Part shown: piece by piece, positions 25,202-35,184 of the stretch
Position numbering within the stretch: the first letter of the stretch is position 1
How the letters are laid out: every line of letters starts with the position of its first letter
From: Streptomyces rimosus
GTDB lineage: Bacteria > Actinomycetota > Actinomycetes > Streptomycetales > Streptomycetaceae
Assembly: GCF_008704655.1 (NCBI RefSeq)
Contig: NZ_CP023688.1
Location: forward strand, 2,604,001-2,668,000
Reading direction: 5' to 3'
DNA length: 64,000 nucleotides
Notes under the pieces: generated by a model
Databases searched by the model: none
Seen by the model: only the letters and a program-made list of their open reading frames with translations
Told to the model about the DNA's origin: nothing
Made by a program: the position numbers and the translations under genes

Positions 25202-28165
25202 GTGAGGGAGCAGGAGGCTTTCCGTCCGGACGGGAACGATCCTGACGACGACCAGTCCGAGTTCGATCTGACGGGTGAATTCAAGATCGATTTTGCGGCT
25301 CCGGCCTGGTACTCGAGCAACGACAGCAGCGGCGGCGCCACGACGGCGCCCGCCGCTTCGACACCTCCTGCCGCCACGCCTGCCCCGCCGCCCACCGGCG
25401 CGCCGCTGACCGGGCCGCCCCAGGCGGGGCCCGCCCAGGCCGCCCCGCAGCAGCCCCAGCAGGACGCCTCGGCGCCGCCTGCCGCGCCGCCCGGGTTCCC
25501 GACGCTGCGGCCCGACGGCGCCGCCGAAGGCCCCGCGGCGCCCGCGCCCACCACGCCGCCGGTCGCGTCCGCGCCCGTAGCGCCCGCGCCCGAGCCGACG
25601 GCTCCGGTGGCTCCCCCGGTGCCGCCCGCGCCCGTGGCCGAAGCGGCGCCGGAGGCGCCCGCCGAGTCCCCGGAGCCCGCGGAGGCGCCGTCGTCCGACG
25701 CGCCTTCCTCTGGGAACGTACGGTCCGGCGTCGGCGTCGACCCGTCGGCGTCGCTGTGGGACGACGACCCGGAGCCCGAACCGGCCCCCGCGCCCGCCCC
25801 GGTGGAGGCCGCCCTGGTCGAGGAAGCACCGGCCGCCGACGGGCTGCAGGCGGATGCCGCGGCGCAGTCCGGCGCCCCCGCCGAAGCCGAAGCGCCCCCT
25901 GCGGAGTTCACACCTCAGCCCGCTCCGGAGCCCGAAGCGCCGGTCGCCGCACAGCAGATGCCCGTACAGCAGGCGCCCGTACAGCCGGCACCTGCGCAGC
26001 AGGTACCTGTACAGCAGCAGTCCGCGCCGGATGGGCAGCCGCCGGCCCCTCAGCGGCCGGAAGTCCAGCCGCAGCAGGAAGCCCAGCCGCAGCCTGAGGC
26101 CGCGCCCCAGCAGGACGCCCCCCAGCAGCCCCCGTACGCACAGCAGGCACAGCCGCAGCAGGGTGCGCCTTGGGGCGCTGCCGCCGGGCAGCAGGCAGGT
26201 GCGCCTGCGAACCTGCCGCCGCTGCCTCCGGAGTACCAGCCTGCGGATCCGCATACGGCTCAGGCCCAGCAGCAGCCGTACCAGCAACAGGCTCCGCAGA
26301 CCCAGCAGCAGGGGTATGCGCAAGCACAGCCCCAGCAGCAGTACCAGCAGCAGGCCGGCTACCCGCAGCAGCAGCCGCAGGCCCAACAGCCCCAGCCGCA
26401 GCAGCAGGCGCCGCATCAGGCCCAGCAGGCCGCTTACGGCTACCCGCAGCCCGCGTACGGGTATCCGCAGCAGCCCCAGCAGGGCGCCCCGGTGCCGCAG
26501 CAGGCCGACCCCAATTCCGCTGCCGCGCAAGGCGGTTACGGCTACCCGCAGGCCCAGCCTCAGCAGCAGGCACCGCAGCAGGCTCAGCCGCAGCCTGCGT
26601 ACGGCTATCCGCAGCAGCAGGGTGGTTACGGCTACCCGCAGGCCGCCCAGGGCTACCCGCAGCAGGGCGCTCCCGCCCAGCAGCAGCAACAGCAGTACCC
26701 CGGCTACCCCCAGCAGCAGGCACAGCCCCAGCAGGTCCAGCAGCCCCAACAGCCGCAGGCACAACCGCCGCAGGCCCCACAGCCTCAGCAGGCCCAGCCC
26801 CTGGCCCCGCAGCAGCAGCCGCAGCAGCCGCAAACCCCCACCCCCGTCCAGGGCGCCGACCCCAACGCCGCTGCCAACTACGCCCAGTACTCGCAGCCGG
26901 GCCAGCAGCAGCCGCAGCAGCGGGCCGCTCCCGGCGCGCCCCTGGGCTACAGCGCGGCCGTCGAGCTGACCTCTGACCGGCTGCTGCGCAACCAGCCCAA
27001 GAAGAAGTCGAGCGCCAAGGCGCAGCCCTCGCGCTTCAAGCTGGGTGCGAAGAAGGAGGAGCAGGAGCGCCAGCGCAAGCTGGAGCTGATCCGTACGCCG
27101 GTGCTCTCCTGCTACCGGATCGCGGTCATCAGCCTCAAGGGCGGCGTCGGCAAGACCACGACGACGACCTCGCTGGGCGCCACGCTCGCCGCCGAACGCC
27201 AGGACAAGATCCTGGCCATCGACGCGAACCCGGACGCCGGCACGCTCGGCCGCCGGGTCCGCCGCGAGACCGGCGCGACCATCCGTGACCTGGTACAGGC
27301 GATCCCGCAGCTGCACAGCTACATGGACATCCGCCGGTTCACCTCGCAGGCGCCGTCCGGCCTGGAGATCCTGGCCAACGACGTGGACCCGGCCGTCTCG
27401 ACGACGTTCAACGACGACGACTACCGGCGGGCGATCGACGTCCTCGGCAAGCAGTACCCGATCATCCTCACCGACTCGGGTACGGGCCTGCTCTACAGCG
27501 CCATGCGCGGGGTGCTGGACCTCGCCGACCAGCTGATCATCATCTCCACGCCGTCGGTGGACGGCGCGAGCAGCGCCAGCACCACGCTGGACTGGCTGTC
27601 CGCGCACGGCTACGCCGACCTGGTCCAGCGCGGCATCACGGTGATCTCCGGGGTCCGCGAGACCGGCAAGATGATCAAGATCGACGACATCGTGTCGCAC
27701 TTCGAGACCCGGTGCCGCGGTGTGGTCGTGGTCCCCTTCGACGAGCATCTGGCCGCCGGTGCCGAGGTCGACCTGGACATGATGCGCCCGAAGACCCGCG
27801 AGGCGTACTTCAACCTGGCCGCGCTGGTCGCCGAGGACTTCTCCCGGGCCCAGCAGGCGCAGGGCGTATGGAACGACCCCGCCGCCCAGCAGCAGATGCC
27901 GGGCGACCCGAACGCCCAGCAGTACGGGCACCAGCAGTACGGCCAGCAGGGTTACGCGCAGCCGGGCCAGGAAGCGCAGGGCCAGCCGCCTGTCGGGTAC
28001 CCGCCGCAGCAGGGCGGATGGACCCAGCAGCCTCAGCAGCAGCCCCAGCAACCCCAGGCCCAGCAGCCGCCGGCCGGCTGGCAGCAGCCGCCTCCGGACG
28101 CGCCGCAGACACCCGGTCAGCCCGGCCTCCAGCCGGGCTGGACGCAGCAGCCTCCGCCCCAGTAG
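25202..28165 (+). CDS. MinD/ParA-like ATPase with very long disordered region (EspI-like)
   Basis: The 987-residue protein has about 610 disordered N-terminal residues, acidic at first, then Ala/Pro-rich and then strongly Gln/Pro-rich with YGYPQ repeats. A basic linker leads to a P-loop ATPase domain with KGGVGKTT (Lys646 to Thr653) and [11 protein letters not shown] second Gln/Pro tail follows. The domain order matches EspI-type ESX accessory ATPases of mycobacteria, which are thought to regulate or energise secretion. GTG 25202 is chosen for AGGAGG four bases upstream; the frame is open to 25040 but has no site there. Confidence 0.75.
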   Translation: MREQEAFRPDGNDPDDDQSEFDLTGEFKIDFAAPAWYSSNDSSGGATTAPAASTPPAATPAPPPTGAPLTGPPQAGPAQAAPQQPQQDASAPPAAPPGFPTLRPDGAAEGPAAPAPTTPPVASAPVAPAPEPTAPVAPPVPPAPVAEAAPEAPAESPEPAEAPSSDAPSSGNVRSGVGVDPSASLWDDDPEPEPAPAPAPVEAALVEEAPAADGLQADAAAQSGAPAEAEAPPAEFTPQPAPEPEAPVAAQQMPVQQAPVQPAPAQQVPVQQQSAPDGQPPAPQRPEVQPQQEAQPQPEAAPQQDAPQQPPYAQQAQPQQGAPWGAAAGQQAGAPANLPPLPPEYQPADPHTAQAQQQPYQQQAPQTQQQGYAQAQPQQQYQQQAGYPQQQPQAQQPQPQQQAPHQAQQAAYGYPQPAYGYPQQPQQGAPVPQQADPNSAAAQGGYGYPQAQPQQQAPQQAQPQPAYGYPQQQGGYGYPQAAQGYPQQGAPAQQQQQQYPGYPQQQAQPQQVQQPQQPQAQPPQAPQPQQAQPLAPQQQPQQPQTPTPVQGADPNAAANYAQYSQPGQQQPQQRAAPGAPLGYSAAVELTSDRLLRNQPKKKSSAKAQPSRFKLGAKKEEQERQRKLELIRTPVLSCYRIAVISLKGGVGKTTTTTSLGATLAAERQDKILAIDANPDAGTLGRRVRRETGATIRDLVQAIPQLHSYMDIRRFTSQAPSGLEILANDVDPAVSTTFNDDDYRRAIDVLGKQYPIILTDSGTGLLYSAMRGVLDLADQLIIISTPSVDGASSASTTLDWLSAHGYADLVQRGITVISGVRETGKMIKIDDIVSHFETRCRGVVVVPFDEHLAAGAEVDLDMMRPKTREAYFNLAALVAEDFSRAQQAQGVWNDPAAQQQMPGDPNAQQYGHQQYGQQGYAQPGQEAQGQPPVGYPPQQGGWTQQPQQQPQQPQAQQPPAGWQQPPPDAPQTPGQPGLQPGWTQQPPPQ
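25900..26930 (+). repeat. CAG/CCG-rich low-complexity tract
   Basis: About 1 kb coding for Gln, Pro and Ala runs. Degenerate units of CAGCAG and CCGCAG recur, with several copies of TACGGCTACCCGCAG (for instance 26435, 26535, 26625). It is in frame inside the MinD-like gene and is prone to copy-number change and assembly error. Confidence 0.7.
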
Positions 28166-28173
28166 CAGCGCCT

Positions 28174-28207
28174 GCCGCGGGGCCCCGGACGACCGGGGCC
28201 CCGCGGC
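28174..28207. terminator. Terminator after the MinD-like gene
   Basis: A perfect 15-base G+C stem (28174-28188 with 28193-28207) and 4-base loop begin nine bases after the stop codon. Confidence 0.75.
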
Positions 28208-28216
28208 GCACGCGAC

Positions 28217-28248
28217 GAGGCCCGGCACTTACCCAAGTGCCGGGCCTC
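28217..28248. terminator. Second hairpin between convergent genes
   Basis: A perfect 14-base stem (28217-28230 with 28235-28248) and 4-base loop. With the preceding hairpin it insulates the ESX locus from the convergent ribF. Confidence 0.75.
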
Positions 28249-28299
28249 ATCCAGTATGTCCAGGCGCCCGCGCGAGCGGACGCCGCAGCCTGCCGCCCG

Positions 28300-29250
28300 T
28301 CAGTCCTCCGCCGAAGCGATCAGCTCGCGCGCTTCCTTCACGTCCACCGCCATCCGCTCCAGCAGCCCGTCGAGCGTCTCGAACTTCTCCTGGCCGCGGA
28401 TGTACGCGGTGAAGTCGACCGCGACGTGCAGGCCGTACAGGTCCAGCCCGACGCGGTCGATGGCGTACGCCTCGACGGTGCGGGCGGTGCCGTCGAACTG
28501 CGGGTTGGTGCCGACGGAGATGGCGGCGGGCATCTTCTCGCCGGCCGCGTGCAGATAGCCCGCGTACACGCCGTCCGCCGGGATGGCGGTGTGCGGCAGG
28601 GTCTCCACGTTCGCCGTCGGGTAGCCGAGCTCCCGGCCGCGCTGGGCGCCGCGTACGACCACGCCCTCGACGCGGTGCGGCCGCCCCAGGACCTCCGCCG
28701 CGCCCGCGACGTCGCCCTCGGCGACCAGCCGGCGGGTCAGGGTCGAGGAGAACGGCTCGCCGCCGCCCGCCGTGCCCCGCTCGAACAGGTCCACCACCTC
28801 GACCTCGTAGTCATAGGTGCCGCCCAGCTCGGCGAGCGTGTCCACGGTGCCCGCCGCCTTGTGCCCGAAGCGGAAGTTCGGCCCCTCGACGACCAGCTTC
28901 GCGTGCAGCTTGTCGACCAGGACCTTGACCACGAAGTCGGCCGGGGCCAGCTTCGAGAACTCCTTGGTGAACGGCAGGATCAGCACGGCGTCCACGCCGA
29001 GGCCCGCCATCAGCTCAGCGCGCCGCTCGTGCGGGGCCAGCAGCGGCGGGTGGGTGCCCGGCCGCACCACCTCGCTGGGGTGCGGGTCGAAGGTGACCAC
29101 CACGGCCGGTACGCCCAGCTCCCGGGCGCGTGCCACCGTCTTCCCGATGATCAGCTGGTGCCCGCGGTGCACGCCGTCGTAGGAGCCGATGGTGACGACG
29201 CTGCGTCCCCAGCCCTCGGGGATGTCCTCCAAGCCACGCCAGCGCTGCAC
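28300..29250 (-). CDS. ribF: Bifunctional riboflavin kinase / FAD synthetase
   Basis: The 316-residue enzyme phosphorylates riboflavin to FMN and adenylates FMN to FAD. The N-terminal FAD synthetase domain has the nucleotidyltransferase motif SYDGVHRGHQ and TFDPHP. The C-terminal riboflavin kinase domain has GRELGYPTANV. Length and domain order are normal. GTG 29250 is preceded by GCGAGGAGCG. It lies downstream of truB, as is usual in actinomycetes, but a strong hairpin at 29501-29538 separates them, so it probably has its own promoter in the 250-base gap. None was recognised there. Confidence 0.96.
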   Translation of the reverse strand: MQRWRGLEDIPEGWGRSVVTIGSYDGVHRGHQLIIGKTVARARELGVPAVVVTFDPHPSEVVRPGTHPPLLAPHERRAELMAGLGVDAVLILPFTKEFSKLAPADFVVKVLVDKLHAKLVVEGPNFRFGHKAAGTVDTLAELGGTYDYEVEVVDLFERGTAGGGEPFSSTLTRRLVAEGDVAGAAEVLGRPHRVEGVVVRGAQRGRELGYPTANVETLPHTAIPADGVYAGYLHAAGEKMPAAISVGTNPQFDGTARTVEAYAIDRVGLDLYGLHVAVDFTAYIRGQEKFETLDGLLERMAVDVKEARELIASAED

Positions 29251-29500
29251 TGTGCCCGCTCCTCGCCAGAACTCTCGTCCGTCACTGCGCCGGAAGAACC
29301 CGGTCGGATCCGGGCACCCTCGGCCTTACGCAGGTCTAAGACTGCCATGCCCCGTGCACCGGTTCGCGGGAAGGGTCGCCTCGCTTCTGTGGAGTGCGGC
29401 ACCCGGCGGCGCCCGTCCGGCCGCCACGGCCGCCGATTCACCCGCGCGCCGGAGCACGGCGCACCGCACGCGCCCCAGGGGCCCCGCCGCGGTGGTACGG

Positions 29501-29538
29501 CGACGGGCGGCGCCATGCGGGCATGGCGCCGCCCGTCG
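29501..29538 (-). terminator. Strong terminator after truB
   Basis: A perfect 18-base stem (29501-29518 with 29521-29538) lies 19 bases beyond the truB stop and marks the end of the nusA-infB operon. The rest of the 306-base truB-ribF gap holds nothing recognised. Confidence 0.8.
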
Positions 29539-29556
29539 TACTGCCCCGTGCCCCCG

Positions 29557-30531
29557 TTACGGCGCGAAGACCGCCAGGCTCTTCGCCCGGCCGCCCTGGT
29601 TCTCCAGCAGCGCCAGGAACGTCCCGTCCGGCGCGAACGCCGCGGCGGGCCGGCCCGCCGCCCCGTCGAACCGCGGCATCGGGATGCGCACCCCGTTGGT
29701 GAGCAGCCGCGCCTGGTCCACCGTGACGTCCCAGCGCGGGAAGGCCGCGGCCGCCGCCTCGCCGATCGGCATGACCGGCAGCCCGCCGCCCGCCTCGTCG
29801 TCCACGGATTCCTGCAGCTGCTCCAGGGTGCGGGCCCGGTCGAGCTTGTACGGGCCGACCCGGGTGCGCCGCAGCGCGGTCAGGTGGCCGCCGACGCCGA
29901 GCGCGTCCCCCAGGTCGCGGGCCAGCGCCCGGATGTACGTACCGGAGGAGCACTCCACCGAGACCAGCAGGTCGGTGACCGGCGTGCCGTCCTCGGCCTC
30001 GGTCTCCTCGGCGGAGTACACCACGAACGAGGAGACCGTCACCGGCCGGGCCGGTATCTCCACGTCCTCGCCCTTGCGCACCCGCGCGTAGGACCGCTTC
30101 CCGTCGATCTTGATGGCGCTGACCTTGGACGGGACCTGCATGATCTCGCCGGTCAGCGTGGCCACACCCGCGTCGATCGCCGCCCGGTCCAGGCCGTGCG
30201 CCGCCTTGGACGCGGTGATCTCACCCTCGGCGTCATCGGTGACCGAGGTCTGCCCCAGGCGGATGGTGCCGACGTACTCCTTCTCGGTCAGCGCGAGGTG
30301 GCCGAGCAGCTTCGTGGCGCGCTCGATGCCCAGGACGAGCACGCCGGTCGCCATCGGGTCGAGCGTGCCGGCGTGCCCCACGCGGCGGGTGCGGGCCATG
30401 CCCCGCATCTTGGCCACCACGTCGTGCGAGGTGAAGCCGGCCGGCTTGTCGACGATGACCAGGCCGTCCGGCGCCCCCTGCTTGGCGCGGGTGCGCTCCA
30501 CGCGCCGCGCGCCGGTGTTCTCCCGCTTCAT
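29557..30531 (-). CDS. truB: tRNA pseudouridine-55 synthase
   Basis: The 324-residue TruB isomerises U55 in the T-loop of tRNAs. The catalytic Asp58 lies in GHAGTLDPMATG. LVIVDKPAGFTSHD and SSGTYIRALARDLG are further family motifs, and the C-terminal domain has the actinobacterial extension. The ATG overlaps the rbfA stop by one base (TAATG), so the two are coupled. It is the last gene of the rimP-truB operon. Confidence 0.97.
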   Translation of the reverse strand: MKRENTGARRVERTRAKQGAPDGLVIVDKPAGFTSHDVVAKMRGMARTRRVGHAGTLDPMATGVLVLGIERATKLLGHLALTEKEYVGTIRLGQTSVTDDAEGEITASKAAHGLDRAAIDAGVATLTGEIMQVPSKVSAIKIDGKRSYARVRKGEDVEIPARPVTVSSFVVYSAEETEAEDGTPVTDLLVSVECSSGTYIRALARDLGDALGVGGHLTALRRTRVGPYKLDRARTLEQLQESVDDEAGGGLPVMPIGEAAAAAFPRWDVTVDQARLLTNGVRIPMPRFDGAAGRPAAAFAPDGTFLALLENQGGRAKSLAVFAP

Positions 30532-30977
30532 TACGCCGTGGTGTCCTCGTCCTCGTCGCCCGGCTTGCGGTACGGGTCCGCCTCGCCGGCGTACGCGGCG
30601 CCCGAGGACGCCTCGCGCACCTTGGCGTCCGAGGCCCGCGCCTTGTCGAGCAGGTCCTCGATCGTCTTGGCGTTCTCCGGCAGCGCGTCCGCGACGAACG
30701 TCAGGGTCGGCGTGAACTTCACGCCCGCCGCCCGGCCGACCTCGGAGCGCAGGATGCCCTTGGCGCTCTCCAGTCCGGCCGCCGCGCTGGCCCGGTCCTC
30801 GTCGTCGCCGTAGACCGTGTAGAAGACCGTCGCCTCCCGCAGGTCGCCGGTGACCCGGGTGTCCGTGATGGTCACGTGCGAACCCAGGCGCGGGTCCTTG
30901 ATGCCGCGCTGCAGCTTCTGGGCGACCACCTCCCGGATGAGGTCCGCCAGCTTCTTCGCCCGCGCATTGTCGGCCAC
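30531..30977 (-). CDS. rbfA: Ribosome-binding factor A
   Basis: The 148-residue KH-like 30S maturation factor has the family signature around VTITDTRVTGDLREATVFYTV. An acidic tail follows residue 120. GTG 30977 (ADNARAKKLADLIRE) is chosen because AGGAGAC lies at ideal spacing. The frame is open to 31043, but that start has no ribosome site. It lies between the DUF503 gene and truB, the standard order. Confidence 0.95.
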   Translation of the reverse strand: MADNARAKKLADLIREVVAQKLQRGIKDPRLGSHVTITDTRVTGDLREATVFYTVYGDDEDRASAAAGLESAKGILRSEVGRAAGVKFTPTLTFVADALPENAKTIEDLLDKARASDAKVREASSGAAYAGEADPYRKPGDEDEDTTA

Positions 30978-31032
30978 TGGTCCGTCTCCTTCTGTGTCTT
31001 TCACCATGGTGCTCGTGGCGCCGACGACCCGC

Positions 31033-31329
31033 TCAGTCGTCATCGTCGCCGTGGAGCCGCCGTCGTACCGACAGCAGCTCCACTTCGGGCCGTGCGGCGA
31101 CCATGCGCTCGCAGCGGTCCAGTACGTCTGTGAGGTGCCCCGGGTCCCCGGACACCATCGCCAGCCCGATCCGGGCCCGGCGGTGGAGGTCCTGGTCGCC
31201 GACCTCCGCCACGCTGACCGCGTACTTGCGGTGCAGTTCGGCGACGATCGGGCGGACGACGGAGCGCTTCTCCTTCAGCGACCGTACGTCGCCGAGGAGG
31301 AGGTCGAAGGACAGCGTCCCTACGTACAT
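31033..31329 (-). CDS. DUF503 (YlxP-like) protein
   Basis: The 98-residue protein has the family opening YVGTLSFDLLLGDVRSLKEKRSVV and the VAEVGDQDLHRRARIG motif. In Bacillus the homologue YlxP is linked to ribosome maturation, consistent with its place between infB and rbfA. The ATG at 31329 matches the family start. GTG 31359 is a longer alternative; neither has a strong ribosome site. Confidence 0.88.
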   Translation of the reverse strand: MYVGTLSFDLLLGDVRSLKEKRSVVRPIVAELHRKYAVSVAEVGDQDLHRRARIGLAMVSGDPGHLTDVLDRCERMVAARPEVELLSVRRRLHGDDDD

Positions 31330-31400
31330 GCGGTGCGGGTAAGGCCACCCGTGGGGCACTAGATGCCAGATGTACGAGCCATTCGAACCGTACACGCAAC

Positions 31401-31444
31401 GGCCGGGGCCGATCGACGGAAATATCCGCCGACCGGCCCCGGCC
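31401..31444 (-). terminator. Hairpin between infB and the DUF503 gene
   Basis: An 11-base perfect stem (31401-31411 with 31434-31444) encloses a 22-base loop that can itself form a CGGA/TCCG hairpin. It lies 59 bases after the infB stop and may act as an attenuator or partial terminator inside the operon. Confidence 0.5.
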
Positions 31445-31502
31445 CGCCCGCCACCCGGCCCACCACTGGCGGACCGGGCTTCGCGGGCAGTGATGCCTGC
31501 GA

Positions 31503-34500
31503 TCAGCCGCGCGGCTTCTCGCGCATCTCGTACGTCGCGATGACGTCGTCGACCTTGATGTCGTTGAAGTTGCCGAGGTTGATACCGCCCTCGAAGCCTT
31601 CGCGGATCTCGGTGACGTCGTCCTTGAAGCGGCGCAGACCCTCGATGTTGAGGTTCTCCGCGATGACCTTGCCGTCGCGGACCAGGCGGGCCTTGGTGTT
31701 GCGCTTGACCTCGCCGGAGCGGATGAGAACACCCGCGATGTTGCCCAGCTTGGACGACTTGAAGACCTCGCGGATCTCCGCCGTACCGAGCTCGACCTCT
31801 TCGTACTCCGGCTTGAGCATGCCCTTGAGGGCCGCCTCGATCTCCTCGATCGCCTGGTAGATGACCGAGTAGTAGCGCACGTCCACGCCCTCGCGCTCGG
31901 CCATCTGCGTCGCGCGGCCCTCGGCCCGGACGTTGAAGCCGATCACGATCGCGTCGGAGCCGGACGCCAGGTTGATGTCGGACTCCGTGACCGCACCGAC
32001 GCCGCGGTGCAGGACCCGGATGTCGACCTCTTCGCCGACGTCGAGCTGGAGCAGCGAGGACTCCAGGGCCTCGACCGAACCGGACGCGTCGCCCTTGATG
32101 ATGAGGTTGAGCTGCTGGACCTCGCCGGCCTTGAGCACCTTGTCCAGGTCCTCCAGCGACACCCGGCGGGTGCGCTTGGCGAACGCGGCGTTGCGCTCAC
32201 GGGCGGCGCGCTTCTCGGCGATCTGGCGGGCCGTACGGTCCTCGTCGACGACCAGGAAGTTGTCGCCGGCGCCCGGGACGTTGGTCAGACCCAGGACCAG
32301 GACGGGGGTCGACGGACCCGCTTCCTCGACGTTGTTGCCCTTGTCGTCGAGCATCGCCCGGACACGGCCGTACGCGTCGCCGGCCACCATCGTGTCACCG
32401 ACGCGCAGCGTGCCGCGCTGGACCAGGACGGTCGCCACGGCGCCGCGGCCGCGGTCGAGGTGGGCCTCGATCGCGATGCCCTGGGCGTCCTGCTCCGGGT
32501 TGGCGCGCAGGTCCAGAGCGGCGTCCGCGGTCAGGACCACGGCCTCCAGCAGCTGGTCGATGTTCTGGCCCTGGCGGGCGGAGATGTCGACGAACATCGT
32601 GTCGCCGCCGTACTCCTCGGCCACCAGGCCGTACTCGGTCAGCTGACCGCGCACCTTGGTCGGGTCGGCGCCCTCGACGTCGATCTTGTTGACCGCGACC
32701 ACGATCGGCACGTCGGCCGCCTTGGCGTGGTTCAGGGCCTCGATCGTCTGCGGCATCACACCGTCGTTGGCCGCCACCACGAGGATCGCGATGTCGGTCG
32801 ACTTGGCACCGCGGGCACGCATGGCGGTGAACGCCTCGTGACCCGGGGTGTCGATGAAGGTGATGCGCCGCTCTTCGTCGTTGACCTCGGTCGCGACCTG
32901 GTAGGCACCGATGTGCTGGGTGATGCCGCCGGCCTCGCCCGCGATGACGTTCGTCTTGCGGATCGCGTCGAGCAGCCGGGTCTTACCGTGGTCGACGTGA
33001 CCCATGACGGTCACCACCGGCGGACGGGAGACGAGCATCTCCTCGCCGCCCTCGTTCTCGCCGAACTCGATGTCGAAGGACTCGAGCAGCTCGCGGTCCT
33101 CCTCCTCCGGGCTGACGATCTCGACGACGTAGTTCATCTCCTCGCCGAGGAGGTGCAGCGTCTCGTCGGAGACGGACTGCGTCGCGGTGACCATCTCACC
33201 CAGGTTCAGCATGACCTGGACGAGCGACGCCGGGTTGGCGTTGATCTTCTCGGCGAAGTCGGTCAGCGAGGCACCGCGCGACAGGCGGACCGTCGCACCG
33301 TTGCCGCGGGGCAGCATGACGCCGCCCACCGACGGGGCCTGCATGGCCTCGTACTCCTGACGGCGCTGCCGCTTCGACTTGCGACCGCGGCGCGCGGGGC
33401 CGCCGGGACGGCCGAAGGCACCCTGCGTGCCGCCACGGCCACCGGGACCACCCGGACGGCCGCCGAAGCCGGGACGACCGCCGAAGCCGCCGCCACCACC
33501 GGGACCGCCGCCACCGGGACGGCCGGCGAAGCCGCCGCCACCGCCCGGACGGCCACCGCCGCCACCGGGACGACCGGCGAAGCCGCCGCCGCCACCCGGG
33601 CGACCGCCGCCACCGGGACGACCGGCACCGCCGGGACGACCGCCGCCGGGGCCCGGACGCGGGCCGGCAGCAGGGCTCTTCGGCATCATGCCCGGGTTGG
33701 GGCGGTTACCGCCGCCGGGACGCGGGCCGCCCTGGCCCGCACCCTGCGGACGGGGCATGCCGCCCGGGGTCGGACGGGCGCCGCCCGGAGCCTGCGGACG
33801 GGGACCGCCCTGGCCACCCTGGCCGCCCTGCGGGCGCGGGCCGCCGGGGGCACCCTGGCCGCCGGGGCGCGGCGCGCCGCCGGGGCGGGGGGCCTGCGGG
33901 CGGGCCATGCCGGTCGAGCCGCCGGAGGTGAAGGGGTTGTTGCCCGGACGCGGACCGGACGGACGGTTGCCGCCGGGGCGCGGGCCCGGACGCTCGCCGC
34001 CGGGACGCGGCGCGTTGCCACGGCCCTGGCCGCCCTGGCCGCCCTGCGGACGGGCCGGACGCGGACCGGGGGTGCCGGGCTTCGGGGCCGGAGCCGACGG
34101 CGGGGCCTGGAACTCGGGCTGCGCGGGCGCGGCCGGCGCAGGCTTGGGCGCCGGGGCCTTGGGGCCCGGCGTGGGGCGCGGACCCGGGGCCGACTTCGGG
34201 GCCTCGGCGGGAGCCGCCGGGGCCTGGGTCTTGGGCGCCTCGGGGGCGGCCGGCGCCGGAGCCGCAGGGCCCGGCTTGGGTGCGCCACCCGGCTTCGGGG
34301 CGGCGGGACGTGCGGCCTGCGCCGGAGACGGCGCGGCCGGCTTCGCGGCGGCCTTGCGCGGCGCCGCGGGCTTGCCGGCGGCACGGCCGTTGCCGTTGCC
34401 CGCCTGGAAAGCGTCGGTCAGCTTACGAACAACCGGCGCCTCGATCGTCGAGGACGCCGAACGGACGAATTCACCAAGTTCTTGGAGCTTGGCCATGACG

Positions 34501-34556
34501 ACCTTGCTCTCCACTCCGAACTCCTTGGCGAGTTCGTATACCCGGACCTTAGCCAC
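31503..34556 (-). CDS. infB: Translation initiation factor IF-2
   Basis: The 1017-residue GTPase delivers initiator tRNA to the 30S subunit. An N-terminal IF2N domain (1-55) is followed by a very long Pro/Gly/Ala-rich linker (about 60-400) with many GGRPGG repeats, typical of high-G+C actinomycetes. The G domain starts at MGHVDHGKT (518-526), then DTPGHEAF and NKID. The beta-barrel and C-terminal tRNA-binding domains are complete. GTG 34556 is behind AGAAGGAGCG. It is in the operon after nusA and ylxR, with an 11-base tandem repeat in its leader. Confidence 0.98.
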   Translation of the reverse strand: MAKVRVYELAKEFGVESKVVMAKLQELGEFVRSASSTIEAPVVRKLTDAFQAGNGNGRAAGKPAAPRKAAAKPAAPSPAQAARPAAPKPGGAPKPGPAAPAPAAPEAPKTQAPAAPAEAPKSAPGPRPTPGPKAPAPKPAPAAPAQPEFQAPPSAPAPKPGTPGPRPARPQGGQGGQGRGNAPRPGGERPGPRPGGNRPSGPRPGNNPFTSGGSTGMARPQAPRPGGAPRPGGQGAPGGPRPQGGQGGQGGPRPQAPGGARPTPGGMPRPQGAGQGGPRPGGGNRPNPGMMPKSPAAGPRPGPGGGRPGGAGRPGGGGRPGGGGGFAGRPGGGGGRPGGGGGFAGRPGGGGPGGGGGFGGRPGFGGRPGGPGGRGGTQGAFGRPGGPARRGRKSKRQRRQEYEAMQAPSVGGVMLPRGNGATVRLSRGASLTDFAEKINANPASLVQVMLNLGEMVTATQSVSDETLHLLGEEMNYVVEIVSPEEEDRELLESFDIEFGENEGGEEMLVSRPPVVTVMGHVDHGKTRLLDAIRKTNVIAGEAGGITQHIGAYQVATEVNDEERRITFIDTPGHEAFTAMRARGAKSTDIAILVVAANDGVMPQTIEALNHAKAADVPIVVAVNKIDVEGADPTKVRGQLTEYGLVAEEYGGDTMFVDISARQGQNIDQLLEAVVLTADAALDLRANPEQDAQGIAIEAHLDRGRGAVATVLVQRGTLRVGDTMVAGDAYGRVRAMLDDKGNNVEEAGPSTPVLVLGLTNVPGAGDNFLVVDEDRTARQIAEKRAARERNAAFAKRTRRVSLEDLDKVLKAGEVQQLNLIIKGDASGSVEALESSLLQLDVGEEVDIRVLHRGVGAVTESDINLASGSDAIVIGFNVRAEGRATQMAEREGVDVRYYSVIYQAIEEIEAALKGMLKPEYEEVELGTAEIREVFKSSKLGNIAGVLIRSGEVKRNTKARLVRDGKVIAENLNIEGLRRFKDDVTEIREGFEGGINLGNFNDIKVDDVIATYEMREKPRG

Positions 34557-34605
34557 TTCGCTCCTTCTAGGTCCGGGTGTCCACCGGACCGTCGCTACTT
34601 CATGG

Positions 34606-34638
34606 GCGTACTCATCGCGTACTCATCGAGTGCTCATC
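34606..34638 (-). repeat. Three 11-base tandem repeats in the infB leader
   Basis: GCGTACTCATC occurs twice in direct succession (34606-34616, 34617-34627), followed by GAGTGCTCATC (34628-34638). On the minus strand this lies 50-82 bases before the infB start. A 7-base hairpin with a TTTT loop (34677-34694), overlapping the end of ylxR, sits between it and the gene upstream. Confidence 0.7.
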
Positions 34639-34704
34639 GCAATCTCGACCTACTTCCGACTCGCGAGGTACCTGACCGCACGGTTTTCCGTGCGCTGTGC
34701 TTTC

Positions 34705-35016
34705 TTACGGTGTTGCCTGATCAACCGGTGCGGCTTGATCAACATGCGCCCGTTCGACGAAGCGGCGCAAGGCCGTCGCATCGAACGGTCCCCGGCCCCG
34801 GAAGGCCCGGGGGAAGACCCGGCGGCGGACCGCCAGGTCGAGACAGACCCGTGTCGGGTGCACATAAGCACCCCGGCCGGGCAGCGTACCGCGAGGATCG
34901 GGGACACACTCGCCCTCGATCGCCACGATGCGCAGCAGATCGCCCTTGGCCGCTCGCTCCCGGCACCCCACACAGGTGCGCTCAGGGCATGCGCGGGCAT
35001 GCGTCCGGCCAGACAC
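34705..35016 (-). CDS. ylxR: YlxR-family protein
   Basis: The 103-residue basic protein has the family motifs RTCVGCRERAAKGDLLRI and GRGAYVH. YlxR homologues bind RNA and influence RNase P and expression of neighbouring genes. GTG 35016 is 12 bases after GGGGAGG, slightly far. It lies between nusA and infB as in most bacteria. Confidence 0.9.
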   Translation of the reverse strand: MSGRTHARACPERTCVGCRERAAKGDLLRIVAIEGECVPDPRGTLPGRGAYVHPTRVCLDLAVRRRVFPRAFRGRGPFDATALRRFVERAHVDQAAPVDQATP

Positions 35017-35184
35017 TGCTTAAGTCTACCTCCCCGTGACGGACTCACCCCTACGGGGTAATGCCCGAACGGTCGCTCAAAATTCCGGCGGACCGCCACC
35101 GATTTTCGGCTGCGGCCGCATCCTGACGTGCTCCGGACCGCCGGTGGGCGCGGGTGATGCCCCGTGCCCGCCGACGGCTCGGGA

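Noticed and set aside
25133..28228. A minus-strand frame of about 1030 residues opposite the MinD-like gene
   Set aside because: It is rich in Leu, Arg and Gly with no recognisable motif, and it mirrors the Gln/Pro repeats. The plus-strand protein has a clear P-loop domain and ribosome site.
27712..30813. A plus-strand frame of about 1030 residues across ribF, truB and rbfA
   Set aside because: It is antisense to three well-conserved genes and has no motif of its own.
32007..35039. Long plus-strand frames opposite infB
   Set aside because: They consist of Arg/Gly/Ala/Thr repeats mirroring the IF-2 linker. The minus strand encodes unmistakable IF-2.
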